A stretch of DNA of 64,000 bases from Plantactinospora soyae (GTDB lineage Bacteria; Actinomycetota; Actinomycetes; Mycobacteriales; Micromonosporaceae), in assembly GCF_014874095.1 (NCBI RefSeq), contig NZ_JADBEB010000001.1:8246001-8310000 (forward strand). Direction: 5' to 3'. The notes beneath the pieces are model-generated. The model was given only the letters and a program-made list of their open reading frames with translations. It was not told where the DNA came from and did not search any database. Below, piece after piece: positions 49,828 to 58,753 of this stretch (position 1 is its first letter; each line of letters starts with the position of its first letter). A program made the translations under genes and the position numbers.

Positions 49828-51161
49828 CCCGGCACGTACGCCGTACCGGGCCGGCACCGACCACCGACGCGCCCGTCCGGCAGGGCAGCCTCCGGGCGCA
49901 CAACCTGGCGCTGGTGTTCCGGCAGATCGTCGCCGCCGACGGCCGTCCCATCTCCCGGATCGAGCTGGCCCACCAGACCGGGCTGACCCGGCCGACCATC
50001 TCCCGGATCGTCGACGAGCTGCTGGCCGGCCGACTGGTCACCGAGGCCGGCCCGGCGCCGTACGGCGGAGCCGGCCGACCCCGGGTCGGCCTGGTGCTCT
50101 CCCGGCAGGGCCCGGCGGGGCTGGGCCTCGACATCCGGGCCGACTGCCTGGCGGCCTGCGTGGTCGACCTCACCGGCACGGTCCGGCACCTCGCGTTCGT
50201 ACCGAATCCGGGGCTGGACCGGCCGGCCGACGACGTACTGGCCGACCTGGCCGCGATGGCCTGGTCGGCGATCCGGGCGGCGACCATCGAGAATCTCACC
50301 GTCGTCGGCGCCACCCTCGCGGTCCCCGGCGCGGTGCAGGCCAACACCCTGGTCCGGTTCGCGCCGCCGCTCGGCTGGCGGGACGTCGACGTCGGGGCGC
50401 TGCTCGGCCACGGCATCGGCGCGACCGCCAGCGCGCGACCGGTACGGACACCACCGGGGGCAGCAGCGTCGACAGCGGTACTGCCGGTCACGGTCGAGAA
50501 CGAGGCGAACCTCGCGGCGCTCGGCGAGCTGTACGCGGGCGGCGAGGAACTCACCGACTTCGCGTACGTCTCCGGCGCGCTCGGGCTCGGCGCCGGCATC
50601 GTGCTGGACGGTCGGCTGCTGCGCGGCGCCCGGGGCTGGAGCGGCGAACTCGGGCACGTCACCGTCTTCCCCGACGGCGCCCCGTGCCCGTGCGGGGCGC
50701 GCGGTTGCCTCCAGGCGTACGCCGGAATCGAGGCGATTCTCGCGACCGCCGGAGGACCTCCGGGCGGCTCGCCGGTCGCGGACGCCCTGGCTCTCGCCGA
50801 CGCCGGCTCGCCCGAGACCCTGGCGGCGCTGGACCGGGCCGGCACCGCCCTCGGTATCGCGCTGGCCGGCCTGGTGAACCTCGTCGACGTCGGCACCATC
50901 CTCCTCGGTGGCAGTTACTCGGTGCTGGCGTCCTGGCTGACCGACCGGATCCGGACCGAACTGTCGCAGCGGGCGCTGAGCACCCGGTGGGCGCCGGTCG
51001 AGGTGCGTCCGGCGCTGCTCGGACCGGACGCGGCGGTGATCGGCGGCGCGCTCACCTCGATCGACCGGGTACGGCACAACCCCTCGTCCTGGCTGCTGCA
51101 CCGGGCCGCGGCGGATGACCGGAACGCCGGGCGCCCCCGGACCGGCGTGGTCGCCGGCTGA
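49824..51161 (+). CDS. ROK-family transcriptional regulator with intact zinc motif
   Basis: 445 residues, GTG 49824 overlapping the previous stop. Winged helix at about 22-80 (LRAHNLALVFRQIVAADGRPISRIELAHQTGLTRPTISRIVDELLAGRLVTEAG), then a ROK domain with GATLAVPGAV, VENEANLAALGELYAGG, SGALGLGAGIVLDGRLLRGARGWSGELGH and the zinc signature CPCGARGCLQ. It ends the rightward operon with GH43 and the two DUF6807 genes and most likely regulates this locus in response to a sugar. Compare the ROK at 28075, which lacks the zinc motif. Confidence 0.9.
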   Translation: MTRHVRRTGPAPTTDAPVRQGSLRAHNLALVFRQIVAADGRPISRIELAHQTGLTRPTISRIVDELLAGRLVTEAGPAPYGGAGRPRVGLVLSRQGPAGLGLDIRADCLAACVVDLTGTVRHLAFVPNPGLDRPADDVLADLAAMAWSAIRAATIENLTVVGATLAVPGAVQANTLVRFAPPLGWRDVDVGALLGHGIGATASARPVRTPPGAAASTAVLPVTVENEANLAALGELYAGGEELTDFAYVSGALGLGAGIVLDGRLLRGARGWSGELGHVTVFPDGAPCPCGARGCLQAYAGIEAILATAGGPPGGSPVADALALADAGSPETLAALDRAGTALGIALAGLVNLVDVGTILLGGSYSVLASWLTDRIRTELSQRALSTRWAPVEVRPALLGPDAAVIGGALTSIDRVRHNPSSWLLHRAAADDRNAGRPRTGVVAG

Positions 51162-51257
51162 ACTGGGCGCCACTGGTTTGTCGTGCTTGTAAACGAAGTA
51201 TCCCCACTTCCTGGATTGATAGATCGTTCCTGTCGCGCGACTTCCCGAAACATTCCA

Positions 51258-51308
51258 TTGACGATCGCCACAGTCTGAACCTACCCTGAGATCGGAAAGC
51301 GCTTTCCG
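51258..51308 (+). promoter_or_regulatory. Promoter with overlapping 16-bp palindrome before the PL3 lyase gene
   Basis: TTGACG (51258-51263), 18-bp spacer, TACCCT (51282-51287), then the perfect palindrome CGGAAAGCGCTTTCCG (51293-51308) over the expected transcription start. The palindrome has LacI-family form; a bound repressor would block initiation. 94 bp of leader follow. The remainder of 51162-51401 shows nothing else. Confidence 0.7.
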
Positions 51309-51401
51309 GGCGCTGGCCGGGTGACGCGCGCATCGGCGGGTCATCCGTGGTTTTCGGCCGGTCTGCCGTCGCGGACCAGCCCGATCGGGAGGTTCGATCA
51401 C

Positions 51402-52676
51402 ATGGCGGTTCTCGGTAGGACGCTACGCGGCCCCACTGCTCGCCGAGCCAGATGGCGGGCAGCCGTGGTGGTCGCCAGTTCGATGGTGCTGATCGGCGCG
51501 GCGGCGGTCGTCACGCTGCCCGCCGCCCAGGCGGCCACCATCACCCCTGGCGCCTGGTACAACATCATCAACGTGCACAGCGGCAAGGCCATCGAGGTGT
51601 CCGGCGGCTCGACCGCCGACGCCGCCACCGTCGTGCAGCAGACGGTGGGCAGCGGGCAGAACCAGCAGTTCCGGTTCGAGTCCGCCGGCACCGGCTGGTG
51701 GCGGATCGTCGCCCGGCACAGCGGCAAGGCGATCGACCTGTGGGAGTGGAACACCGCCGGCGGCGCCGAGTTCCGGCAGTGGCCGATCACCAGCGGAGTC
51801 AACCAGCAGTTCTCGGTGCAGAACATCGGCGACAACATCCAGCTGATCAACCGGCACAGTGGGCTGGCCCTGGAGGTCTGGGAGTGGTCGACCGCCAACG
51901 GCGCCCGGATCTCCCAGTTCGACGACCTCGACGGCGCCAACCAGCAGTGGCGGATCGTCCAGGTCGGCAGCGGAGGCGGCCCCACGACACCGCCGCCCAC
52001 CGGCAACCCGCCGAGCACCAGCTTCCCGACGCCGACCGGCAACTCCCCGGTCAACAACGGCACCATCCAGGTGTCCGGCACGTTCGACGGCGGCATGCGT
52101 CGCTACTGCTGCATCGGCGACGGTGGGCAGGGCGAGAGCCAGGATCCGGTCTTCGAGATCGCGGCCGGCGGAACGCTGCAGAATGTCATCCTCGGCGCGC
52201 CCGCCGGTGACGGCGTCCACTGCGAGGGCAACTGCACCCTGCGCAACGTGTGGTGGGAGGACGTGGGCGAGGACGCGGCCACCTTCCGGGGCGGCAGCAA
52301 CTACTACGTCATCGGTGGCGGCGCCCGGTCCGCGTCCGACAAGGTGTTCCAGCACAACGGCTCGGGCACCGTACACATCAACGGGTTCTACGCCGAGAAC
52401 GTGGGCAAGCTGTACCGGGCCTGCGGCAACTGCAGCAGCTCGTACCAGCGTCACGTGGTGATGGACAACGTGACCGTACGCTCCACCAAGGTCCTCGCCG
52501 GGATCAACACGAACTGGGGCGACACGGCCCGGTTCACCCGGATCACCGTGTACGGCTCGGCGGTCATCTGCGAGAAGTACCGGGGTGTCTCCAGCGGCAA
52601 CGAGCCGGAGAAGATCGGTGAGGGTGCCGACGGCGTCAACTGTTTCTACAGTTCGTCCGACATCACGATCCGCTGA
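51402..52676 (+). CDS. Secreted pectate lyase (PL3) with N-terminal ricin-type lectin
   Basis: 424 residues from ATG 51402 (GGGAGG upstream). Signal peptide 1-44 ending LPAAQA. Residues 45-210 are a ricin-type module (QNQQFRF, VNQQFSV, ANQQWRI). A Pro/Thr/Gly linker (213-235) precedes a PL3 beta-helix with multiple Cys pairs: GQGESQDPVFEIAAGGTLQNVILGAPAGDGVHCEGNCTLRNVWWEDVGEDAATF, then KVFQHNGSGTVHINGFYAENVGKLYRACGNCSSSYQRHVV. PL3 enzymes cleave polygalacturonate with calcium. Regulated from the palindrome promoter above; followed by a hairpin terminator. Confidence 0.92.
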   Translation: MAVLGRTLRGPTARRARWRAAVVVASSMVLIGAAAVVTLPAAQAATITPGAWYNIINVHSGKAIEVSGGSTADAATVVQQTVGSGQNQQFRFESAGTGWWRIVARHSGKAIDLWEWNTAGGAEFRQWPITSGVNQQFSVQNIGDNIQLINRHSGLALEVWEWSTANGARISQFDDLDGANQQWRIVQVGSGGGPTTPPPTGNPPSTSFPTPTGNSPVNNGTIQVSGTFDGGMRRYCCIGDGGQGESQDPVFEIAAGGTLQNVILGAPAGDGVHCEGNCTLRNVWWEDVGEDAATFRGGSNYYVIGGGARSASDKVFQHNGSGTVHINGFYAENVGKLYRACGNCSSSYQRHVVMDNVTVRSTKVLAGINTNWGDTARFTRITVYGSAVICEKYRGVSSGNEPEKIGEGADGVNCFYSSSDITIR

Positions 52677-52699
52677 CCGGTACGAGCGGCTGAGGTAGC

Positions 52700-52727
52700 G
52701 GGGTCGGCACACACCAGTGCCGGCCCC
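52700..52727 (+). terminator. Terminator hairpin after the PL3 lyase gene
   Basis: GGGGTCGGCAC and GTGCCGGCCCC form an 11-bp stem (one G-T wobble) with a 6-nt loop, 24 nt after the stop. No T tract. The following 200 bp to 52927 hold no supported gene. Confidence 0.7.
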
Positions 52728-52927
52728 GTCGCCGTACCCGGGTGGGCATTCCAGATGTCGCTGGCCGGCTCTCAACCGGGACGGACGCGCTTGCGGCCGA
52801 GCCCGATCTTCCGACCGTTCCGGGTGCTCACCTTGGGGCGCTCCGCACAGATGGCTTCATCTCGGCAGGAACGGAATGGACCGCCCATTGCTCGGTAATC
52901 GCAGCCGCGGGCTTCCCAACAGCCGTT

Positions 52928-53422
52928 TCACCCTCTGCTGGCCGACACCCTCCGGCCCATGGTTTCGCGGCGTTCGGCCTCCCGCTCGGCCTGCCGCTGT
53001 TCGTCCGCTATCCGGACGTCGTACGCGGAACGCGCGGTGGCGATCTCGTTCTGGTGCGTCTCGGTCCAGCTGACCAGGGCGCGGATCGTCTCGTGCAGGG
53101 TCGCGCCCAGCGGGGTGAGTTCGTAGTCGACCCGGGGCGGCACCGTCGGATACACGGTGCGGGTGACCAGCCCGTCGCGTTCGAGGTGCCGCAGCGTACG
53201 GGCGAGCATCCGCTGGCTGATCCCGTCGACCTCGCGGCGCAACTCCGTGAAGCGGAGGCTCCGGCGGTCGAGCAGGGCGATGACGAGCAGGGACCACTTG
53301 TCCGCGATGCGGTCGAGGATCTGCCGGACCTCGCAGTCCTCCCGGGTGTCCCACTGGCGCGCGTCGTAGTCGGCGTCGGTATCCACGCAGTAACCGAGGG
53401 ACCGCGAAGTTCCGTCTTCCAT
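52928..53422 (-). CDS. HxlR-family transcriptional regulator
   Basis: 164 residues from ATG 53422. HxlR winged helix: CEVRQILDRIADKWSLLVIALLDRRSLRFTELRREVDGISQRMLARTLRHLERDGLVTRTVYPTVPPRVDYELTPLGATL (about 30-110), followed by a helical Arg/Glu-rich tail. Cys12 and Cys30 are potential redox or electrophile sensors, since several HxlR proteins respond to aldehydes or quinones through Cys. Divergent from an MFS exporter gene (99 bp between starts), its probable target. Confidence 0.88.
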   Translation of the reverse strand: MEDGTSRSLGYCVDTDADYDARQWDTREDCEVRQILDRIADKWSLLVIALLDRRSLRFTELRREVDGISQRMLARTLRHLERDGLVTRTVYPTVPPRVDYELTPLGATLHETIRALVSWTETHQNEIATARSAYDVRIADEQRQAEREAERRETMGRRVSASRG

Positions 53423-53521
53423 GGCTACCGATGGTGCCTGACGATGCTGCTGGTTACAAGAAGGAACCGGCATGCACTGGAGGAACCATGCCATCGCCGG
53501 TTCCCCCGAGAGGAGTCGATC

Positions 53522-54967
53522 ATGACTGCGTCGAGCGGCCGCATGGACGGACGGGCGTGGGGTGTGTTGTTCGTACTGTGCGGAGCGATCTTCCTGGAGG
53601 GGATCGACGTGGCGATGCTGAACGTGGCACTGCCCGCGATCCGGGCCGATCTCGGCCTCTCCACCGGGACCCTCAGCGGCGTGGTGAGTGCGTACGTCCT
53701 CGGCTACGGCGGCTTCATGCTGCTGGGTGGTCGGGTCGCCGATCTGCTCGGTCGCCGCCGGATGTTCCTGTTCTGGCTCACCGTCTTCCTGGTCTTCTCC
53801 GGCCTGGGCGGCTTCGCCACCGAGGGCTGGATGTTGCTGGTGGCCAGGTTCGTCACCGGCGTCGCCGCCGCCTTCATGGCGCCGGCCGGGCTGGCGCTGC
53901 TCACCAGCACCTTCCCGGAGGGCCCGCAGCGGACGAGGGCGCTCGGCGTCTACGCCGGGACCGCGGCGGGCGGCTTCTCGCTCGGCCTCGTCGCCGGCGG
54001 CCTGCTGGCGGCGATCGGTTGGCGGTGGGTGTTCTTCGCTCCGGTGGTCCTCTCCGCGCTCATCCTGCTGGCGGCCATCCCCCTGCTCACCGAGCGGGAC
54101 GAGCCGACGCCACGGTCCGGCGGCTTCGATCTGGCCGGTGCGTTCAGCATCACCGGTGCGATGCTGCTGCTCGCCTACGGGGTGGTCCGGCTGGAGCACG
54201 CCGGCGACGGCCTGGCCGCCACGATCGGGGTGTTCGGCGCGGGTGCGACGCTGGTGGCCGTCTTCGTCGTGATCGAGCGGCGGTCGGCCAACCCGCTGGT
54301 GCGGTTGGGCATCCTCCGCTCCGGGTCCCTGGTCCGGGCCAACCTGGGCGCGCTGCTGTTCCTGGGTTCGTTCGCCGGTTTCCAACTCCTGGCCACCCTG
54401 TACCTCCAGGAGCTACGGGGTTGGAGCGCCCTGCAGACCGGCCTGGCGATGCTGATCATCGGCATCGACACGGTGCTGGCCCCGACCCTGACGACACGGC
54501 TGGTGAACCGCTTCGGCAACGTCCGGGTCCTGTTCGGTGGGTTGGCGTCGGCGGCACTGGGCTACGCGCTGTTCCTGCCGGTCGCGTCGGACTGGACGTA
54601 CGCCGCCATGCTGCCGACCATGCTGCTGCTGGGCCTGGCCTTCTCCCTGACCTACGGCCCGCTGACCATGGCCGCCACCGACGGCATCGACGAGCGGGAG
54701 CACGGCCTGGCCGCCGGTCTGCTGTACACGTCGATGCAGTTCGGCACGGCCCTCGGCATCTCCGCGGTGACCGCCGTCAGCGTCGCCGCGATCCCGGACG
54801 GAAACCCGGCCGGGGTCGAACTGGAGGCGATCAGGACCGCGCTGCTCGTCCCGGTCGTCGCCGCCGCCCTGGCCGCCGTCATCACCGCCTTCGGCCTCGG
54901 TCGCCGGAGGTCGGTCGGCGATGCCGACGCCGTACCCGTGCGGGCGCCCGCCGAGATCTCGGCCTGA
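53522..54967 (+). CDS. MFS drug exporter, DHA2 (14-segment) family
   Basis: 481 residues from ATG 53522 with GAGGAG upstream. About 14 membrane segments: VLFVLCGAIFLEGIDVAMLNVALPAIRADLGLS, motif A variant GGRVADLLGRRRMF, motif C-like region APAGLALLTSTFPEGPQRTRALGVYAGTAAGGFSLGLVAGGLL, GWRWVFF. This is the EmrB/QacA type that exports hydrophobic compounds. Divergent from an HxlR repressor that probably controls it. A strong hairpin lies downstream. Confidence 0.88.
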   Translation: MTASSGRMDGRAWGVLFVLCGAIFLEGIDVAMLNVALPAIRADLGLSTGTLSGVVSAYVLGYGGFMLLGGRVADLLGRRRMFLFWLTVFLVFSGLGGFATEGWMLLVARFVTGVAAAFMAPAGLALLTSTFPEGPQRTRALGVYAGTAAGGFSLGLVAGGLLAAIGWRWVFFAPVVLSALILLAAIPLLTERDEPTPRSGGFDLAGAFSITGAMLLLAYGVVRLEHAGDGLAATIGVFGAGATLVAVFVVIERRSANPLVRLGILRSGSLVRANLGALLFLGSFAGFQLLATLYLQELRGWSALQTGLAMLIIGIDTVLAPTLTTRLVNRFGNVRVLFGGLASAALGYALFLPVASDWTYAAMLPTMLLLGLAFSLTYGPLTMAATDGIDEREHGLAAGLLYTSMQFGTALGISAVTAVSVAAIPDGNPAGVELEAIRTALLVPVVAAALAAVITAFGLGRRRSVGDADAVPVRAPAEISA

Positions 54968-54987
54968 CCGGTACGGAGGAGGCCACG

Positions 54988-55022
54988 CCGTCCGGGGACG
55001 ATCGTCGATCGGCCCCGGACGG
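54988..55022 (+). terminator. Terminator hairpin after the DHA2 exporter gene
   Basis: CCGTCCGGGG (54988-54997) and CCCCGGACGG (55013-55022) form a perfect 10-bp stem with a 15-nt loop, 21 nt after the stop. Confidence 0.65.
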
Positions 55023-55197
55023 TGCGTCCGGGTCGACGAGTCGGCGGGGAATCGCCGGCACGACCGCGATGACCGCACTCCCCACGTATGTAGGAGAGCT
55101 TAACGCCGCGTGCAGATCTTTTCGCTTGTCTTACGACAGCTCTCGGGACACCGTAAGGGTCCGGCCCGATGCTCTCCACCCACCAAGTGAACGGATC

Positions 55198-56478
55198 ATG
55201 GCACCTGACTCCCCGTGGCGGATCTCCGACTTCCGCATCCTGTTCACCGCGAGCATCCTCAGCCAACTCGGCACGAACATCGGCTACGTCGCCGTACCGC
55301 TGATCGCGGTGTCCGTGCTCGACGCGGGTCCCGGACAGGTCGGCGCGCTCGCCACGCTGAGCACGGTCGCCTTCCTCCTCATCGGTCTGCCCGCCGGGGC
55401 GTGGCTGGACCGGATGCGCCATCGGCAGGTGCTGATCGCCGCGGATCTGGCCCGAGCGGCCCTGTTCGCCGCCATCCCGCTGGCCTGGTGGCTCGACGTC
55501 CTCACCCTCGGCCAGCTCTACGTCGTCGTCCTGCTGCACGGCTGCGCCACCGTCTTCTTCGACGTCGGCTCGCAGAGCGTGCTGCCACGACTGGTCGGCC
55601 GGGACGGCCTGGTCCCGGCGAACGCCGCGATCGTGAGCCTGATCGCCGCAAGCAACGTCGCCGGCCGGGGCGCGGGCGGGGGACTGGTCCAGTTGCTCAC
55701 GGCACCGCTGGCCATCGCGTGCGCGGCCGTGGGCTATCTCGGCTCGGCCCTTCGGCTCACCGCCATCCGCCGTACGCCCGCACCGGCCCGAACCGACGTC
55801 ACCACGCGACTGACAACGCAGATCGGGGAGGGGCTGCGGCACGTCTTCGGCAACCCGGAACTACGGCCCCTCGCGCTCACCGCGGCCCTGAACAACGTCG
55901 GGTCGCAGATCGTCAACACAATGCTTCCGGTGGTCTTCATCCGCGAACTCGGCTTCCCGGCCGGCGCGCTCGGGCTGTTCTGGGCGGCGGGCGGCGCCGG
56001 CCTCCTCCTCGGAGCCCGCTGCGCGCGCCCCGTCGCCGGCCGGCTCGGCTATGGCCGGACGCTCGGTCTCGCCGGCCTGTGCCTGGCGCCAGCGGGACTG
56101 CTGGTACCACTTCTCGACCGGGGCCCGTGGATGTGGCTGGCCGGTACGGGCTGGATGCTGGCCATGTTCAAGACGGGCATGGACAACGTCCTCGGCGTGA
56201 GCCTGCGACAGCGGATGACCTCCGACTCCATGCTCGGCCGGATGAACGCCACCTTCCGGTTCCTGCTCACCGGCGCGCTCGCGGTCGGCGCCGCGATCGC
56301 GGGCCTGGTCGGCGAGCTGACCAGCGTGCGGAACACGCTCTGGCTGGGTGCGGCCTTTCTCGCGACGGCCTTCCTGCCGGTCTTTTTCTCTCCGCTCCGC
56401 AGCCGACGCGGGCTGCCCCGAGAGCAGGACGGACCTCGGGCCGCCCCGGCGGTCGCCGTCCTACCCCGACGGTCGTGA
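55198..56478 (+). CDS. MFS transporter (MFS_3/enterobactin-exporter-like)
   Basis: 426 residues from ATG 55198; the ribosome site is poor. Twelve predicted segments: DFRILFTASILSQLGTNIGYVAVPLIAVSVLDAG, LLIGLPAGAWLDRMRHRQVLIAADLARAALFAAIPLAWWL and FFDVGSQSVLPRLVGRDGLVPANAAIVS are typical of the MFS_3 group that includes macrolide and siderophore exporters. No biosynthetic genes or regulator are directly linked. Followed by a nested inverted repeat (56484-56519). Confidence 0.85.
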   Translation: MAPDSPWRISDFRILFTASILSQLGTNIGYVAVPLIAVSVLDAGPGQVGALATLSTVAFLLIGLPAGAWLDRMRHRQVLIAADLARAALFAAIPLAWWLDVLTLGQLYVVVLLHGCATVFFDVGSQSVLPRLVGRDGLVPANAAIVSLIAASNVAGRGAGGGLVQLLTAPLAIACAAVGYLGSALRLTAIRRTPAPARTDVTTRLTTQIGEGLRHVFGNPELRPLALTAALNNVGSQIVNTMLPVVFIRELGFPAGALGLFWAAGGAGLLLGARCARPVAGRLGYGRTLGLAGLCLAPAGLLVPLLDRGPWMWLAGTGWMLAMFKTGMDNVLGVSLRQRMTSDSMLGRMNATFRFLLTGALAVGAAIAGLVGELTSVRNTLWLGAAFLATAFLPVFFSPLRSRRGLPREQDGPRAAPAVAVLPRRS

Positions 56479-56483
56479 AGCCG

Positions 56484-56519
56484 CCCGGAACGTAGTCCGG
56501 CCGGACCGGATCTTCCGGG
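56484..56519 (+). terminator. Nested inverted repeat, probable terminator
   Basis: Outer arms CCCGGAA (56484-56490) and TTCCGGG (56513-56519) enclose the perfect palindrome GTCCGGCCGGAC (56495-56506). It lies 6 nt after the MFS stop and is likely a terminator. Confidence 0.55.
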
Positions 56520-56596
56520 CCCATGGCGTACCGCCGACTTACAGGGTAGAAACATCTGACCCCTTCTTTCCTGGCGTGGCACTGGCCCGGCGGACG

Positions 56597-56610
56597 AGAG
56601 AGCGCTCTCA
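56597..56610. promoter_or_regulatory. LacI-type palindrome upstream of the beta-helix protein gene
   Basis: AGAGAGCGCTCTCA contains the perfect 12-bp palindrome GAGAGCGCTCTC (56598-56609). It differs from the site before the MFS gene at 33190 (TGAGAGCGTTCTCA) in only two positions. It is 161 bp before ATG 56771. Confidence 0.6.
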
Positions 56611-56770
56611 GCGGCCTTCGGTGTTCCGCCACCGTCCGAAGAGGCAGATCGACGACGATCGCGAACACCCCCGACGCACGGGCCCGCTCGTGCGCGCAGT
56701 CGGAGCATTCCGTACATCCCCACGTCGCTGCGTCCGGAGCATGTTCCGGCCAGCGGAGAGGACGGACCGT

Positions 56771-58660
56771 ATGACGACCCACTCCCCTGGCCTACGGCGG
56801 CACCCCGTTCGCCGAGGACTCGGCCGGGCGCTCGCGCTCGGTCTCGTGCTGACGACCGCCGCCACCGCGACGGGCACGCCCGTCGTCGCGAGTCCGCCCC
56901 GGCACGGTACGCCGGACCTCGGACGCAACGTCACGATCTTCGACCCGAGCATGCCGGTCGGCGAGATCCAGGCGACGCTCGACGCGACCCACGCCAGGCA
57001 GGTCGGCAACGAGATGGGCACCGACCGGTACGCCTACCTGTTCAAGCCGGGCACCTACGGCACCGCCGAGCAGCCGCTACAGATCAAGGTCGGCTACTAC
57101 ACCGAGATCTCCGGTCTGGGCGCTTCCCCCACCGACGTCGTGATCAACGGCAAGGTCGAGGCCTACAACCGCTGCCTCGAAGGCGGCGGCACGAGCAACT
57201 GCCTCGCACTGGTCAACTTCTGGCGTACCCTCTCCAACCTGTCGATCAACATCAACGCGGCGGGCCAGGACAGTTGCCGGGCGTCGGCGAACTTCTGGGC
57301 CGTCTCCCAGGCGGTGTCGTTGCGTCGCCTCGACATCAGCGGCGGCGGACTGTCCCTGATGGACTACTGCACCGCCGGCCCCCAGTACGCCAGCGGAGGA
57401 TTCATCGCCGATTCGCGGCTGCCCGCCACCACCAACGGCTCGCAGCAGCAGTGGCTGACCCGGAACAGCGAGGTCGAGAGCTGGTCCAACGCGGTGTGGA
57501 ACCAGGTCTTCACCGGCGTGGTCGGCGCTCCGGACGACGCCGGCTTCCCCGACCCGCCGTACACCACGCTCGACACCACGCCGCTGAGCCGGGAGAAGCC
57601 GTACCTGTTCCTCGACGGGCAGGGCAGGTACAACGTCCGGGTACCCGCCGTACAGCGAGGGAGCCGGGGCATCTCCTGGGGCGAGGGCATGACACCGGGC
57701 CGGACCATCCCGATCCGGGACTTCTTCGTCGCGAAGCCGTCCGATCCGGTGCACGTCATCAACGGCCAGCTCGCCCGCGGCAAGCACCTGCTGCTCACCC
57801 CCGGCGTCTACGACATCGCCCGCAGCATCGAGATCAGGCGCGCCAACACGGTGGTCCTCGGTATCGGGCACGCCACCCTCACCGCGGTGAACGGGTCCAT
57901 CCCGCTCGACGTCGCCGGCGTCCCCGGTGTCGTGGTGGCCGGCGTGACGATCGACGCCGGTCTCAGGGAGTCGCCGGTGCTGCTCCGGGTGGGCAGCCGG
58001 CACGGCCGGAACGTCGGCACTCCGGCCAACCCGACGACGTTGTCCGACGTCTACTTCCGGGTCGGTGGCCCGCACATCGGCAGGACCAACATCGCGCTCG
58101 AGGTCAACAGCGACCACGTCCTCGTCGACCACACCTGGGTCTGGCGCGGCGACCACGGGGTCGAGGGCTTCACCAACGGCGTCAACGGCGACACCGATCG
58201 CTGGAACACCAACACCGGCCGGTACGGCGCCGTCATCAACGGCGACCACGTGACGGCGACCGGCCTGTTCGTCGAGCACTTCCAGCGGTACAACACGGTC
58301 TGGAACGGTGAGCACGGCACGACGATCCTGTACCAGAACGAGCTGCCGTACGACCCGCCGACCCAGGCGGACTGGATGAACGGCGACGTCGAGGGCTGGG
58401 CCGGCTACAAGGTCGGCGAGCGGGTGAAGCACCACACGCTGTACGGCGGTGGCGTCTACGTCTTCAACCAGAACAACCCGTCGATCCACACCGAGAACGG
58501 CTTCGAGGTGCCGGTGACCCCGGGCGTCCGACTGCACCACATCATGACCGTGAACCTCAGCGCGGGCACCATCGACCACGTGGTCAACGGCCTCGGTGAA
58601 CCGGCGGACATGACCCGGGTCGGTGCGCCGGTCTACGTCGTACAGTATCCGGCCCCGTAA
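56771..58660 (+). CDS. Large secreted parallel beta-helix protein (putative polysaccharide-active)
   Basis: 629 residues from ATG 56771 (GGAGAGG upstream). Arg-rich signal peptide, cleavage near VVAS (about 40). The body is beta-helix-like with pectate-lyase-3-type start: NVTIFDPSMPVGEIQATLDATHARQVGNEMGTDRYAYLFKPGTYGT, GYYTEISGLGASPTDVVING, then repeated strand-turn units (VVLGIGHATLTAVNGSIPLDV, GVVVAGVTIDAG, VNSDHVLVDHTWVWRGDHG). Relatives in databases carry inconsistent names such as adenylyl cyclase or coagulation-factor-like; I see no cyclase motif. Enzymatic role unknown; a glycan lyase or hydrolase is plausible. Preceded by a LacI palindrome and followed by a strong terminator. Confidence 0.75.
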   Translation: MTTHSPGLRRHPVRRGLGRALALGLVLTTAATATGTPVVASPPRHGTPDLGRNVTIFDPSMPVGEIQATLDATHARQVGNEMGTDRYAYLFKPGTYGTAEQPLQIKVGYYTEISGLGASPTDVVINGKVEAYNRCLEGGGTSNCLALVNFWRTLSNLSININAAGQDSCRASANFWAVSQAVSLRRLDISGGGLSLMDYCTAGPQYASGGFIADSRLPATTNGSQQQWLTRNSEVESWSNAVWNQVFTGVVGAPDDAGFPDPPYTTLDTTPLSREKPYLFLDGQGRYNVRVPAVQRGSRGISWGEGMTPGRTIPIRDFFVAKPSDPVHVINGQLARGKHLLLTPGVYDIARSIEIRRANTVVLGIGHATLTAVNGSIPLDVAGVPGVVVAGVTIDAGLRESPVLLRVGSRHGRNVGTPANPTTLSDVYFRVGGPHIGRTNIALEVNSDHVLVDHTWVWRGDHGVEGFTNGVNGDTDRWNTNTGRYGAVINGDHVTATGLFVEHFQRYNTVWNGEHGTTILYQNELPYDPPTQADWMNGDVEGWAGYKVGERVKHHTLYGGGVYVFNQNNPSIHTENGFEVPVTPGVRLHHIMTVNLSAGTIDHVVNGLGEPADMTRVGAPVYVVQYPAP

Positions 58661-58681
58661 TCGGCGGGCCCACACCATCGT

Positions 58682-58716
58682 GCCGGGCCGGAGCTTCGCG
58701 CAAGCTCCGGCCCGGC
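58682..58716. terminator. Strong terminator hairpin after the beta-helix gene
   Basis: GCCGGGCCGGAGCTT and AAGCTCCGGCCCGGC form a perfect 15-bp stem with a 5-nt loop CGCGC, 22 nt after the stop. It may work in both directions between convergent genes. Confidence 0.85.
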
Positions 58717-58753
58717 GCGGTCGTTCCCGGCCGGCGGCGGCGACGCTGCGCCT

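Noticed and set aside
53431-56478. Single 1015-codon protein spanning two MFS genes
   Set aside because: The first half is a shadow of the DHA2 exporter in another frame; the real second transporter starts at ATG 55198 after a terminator hairpin.
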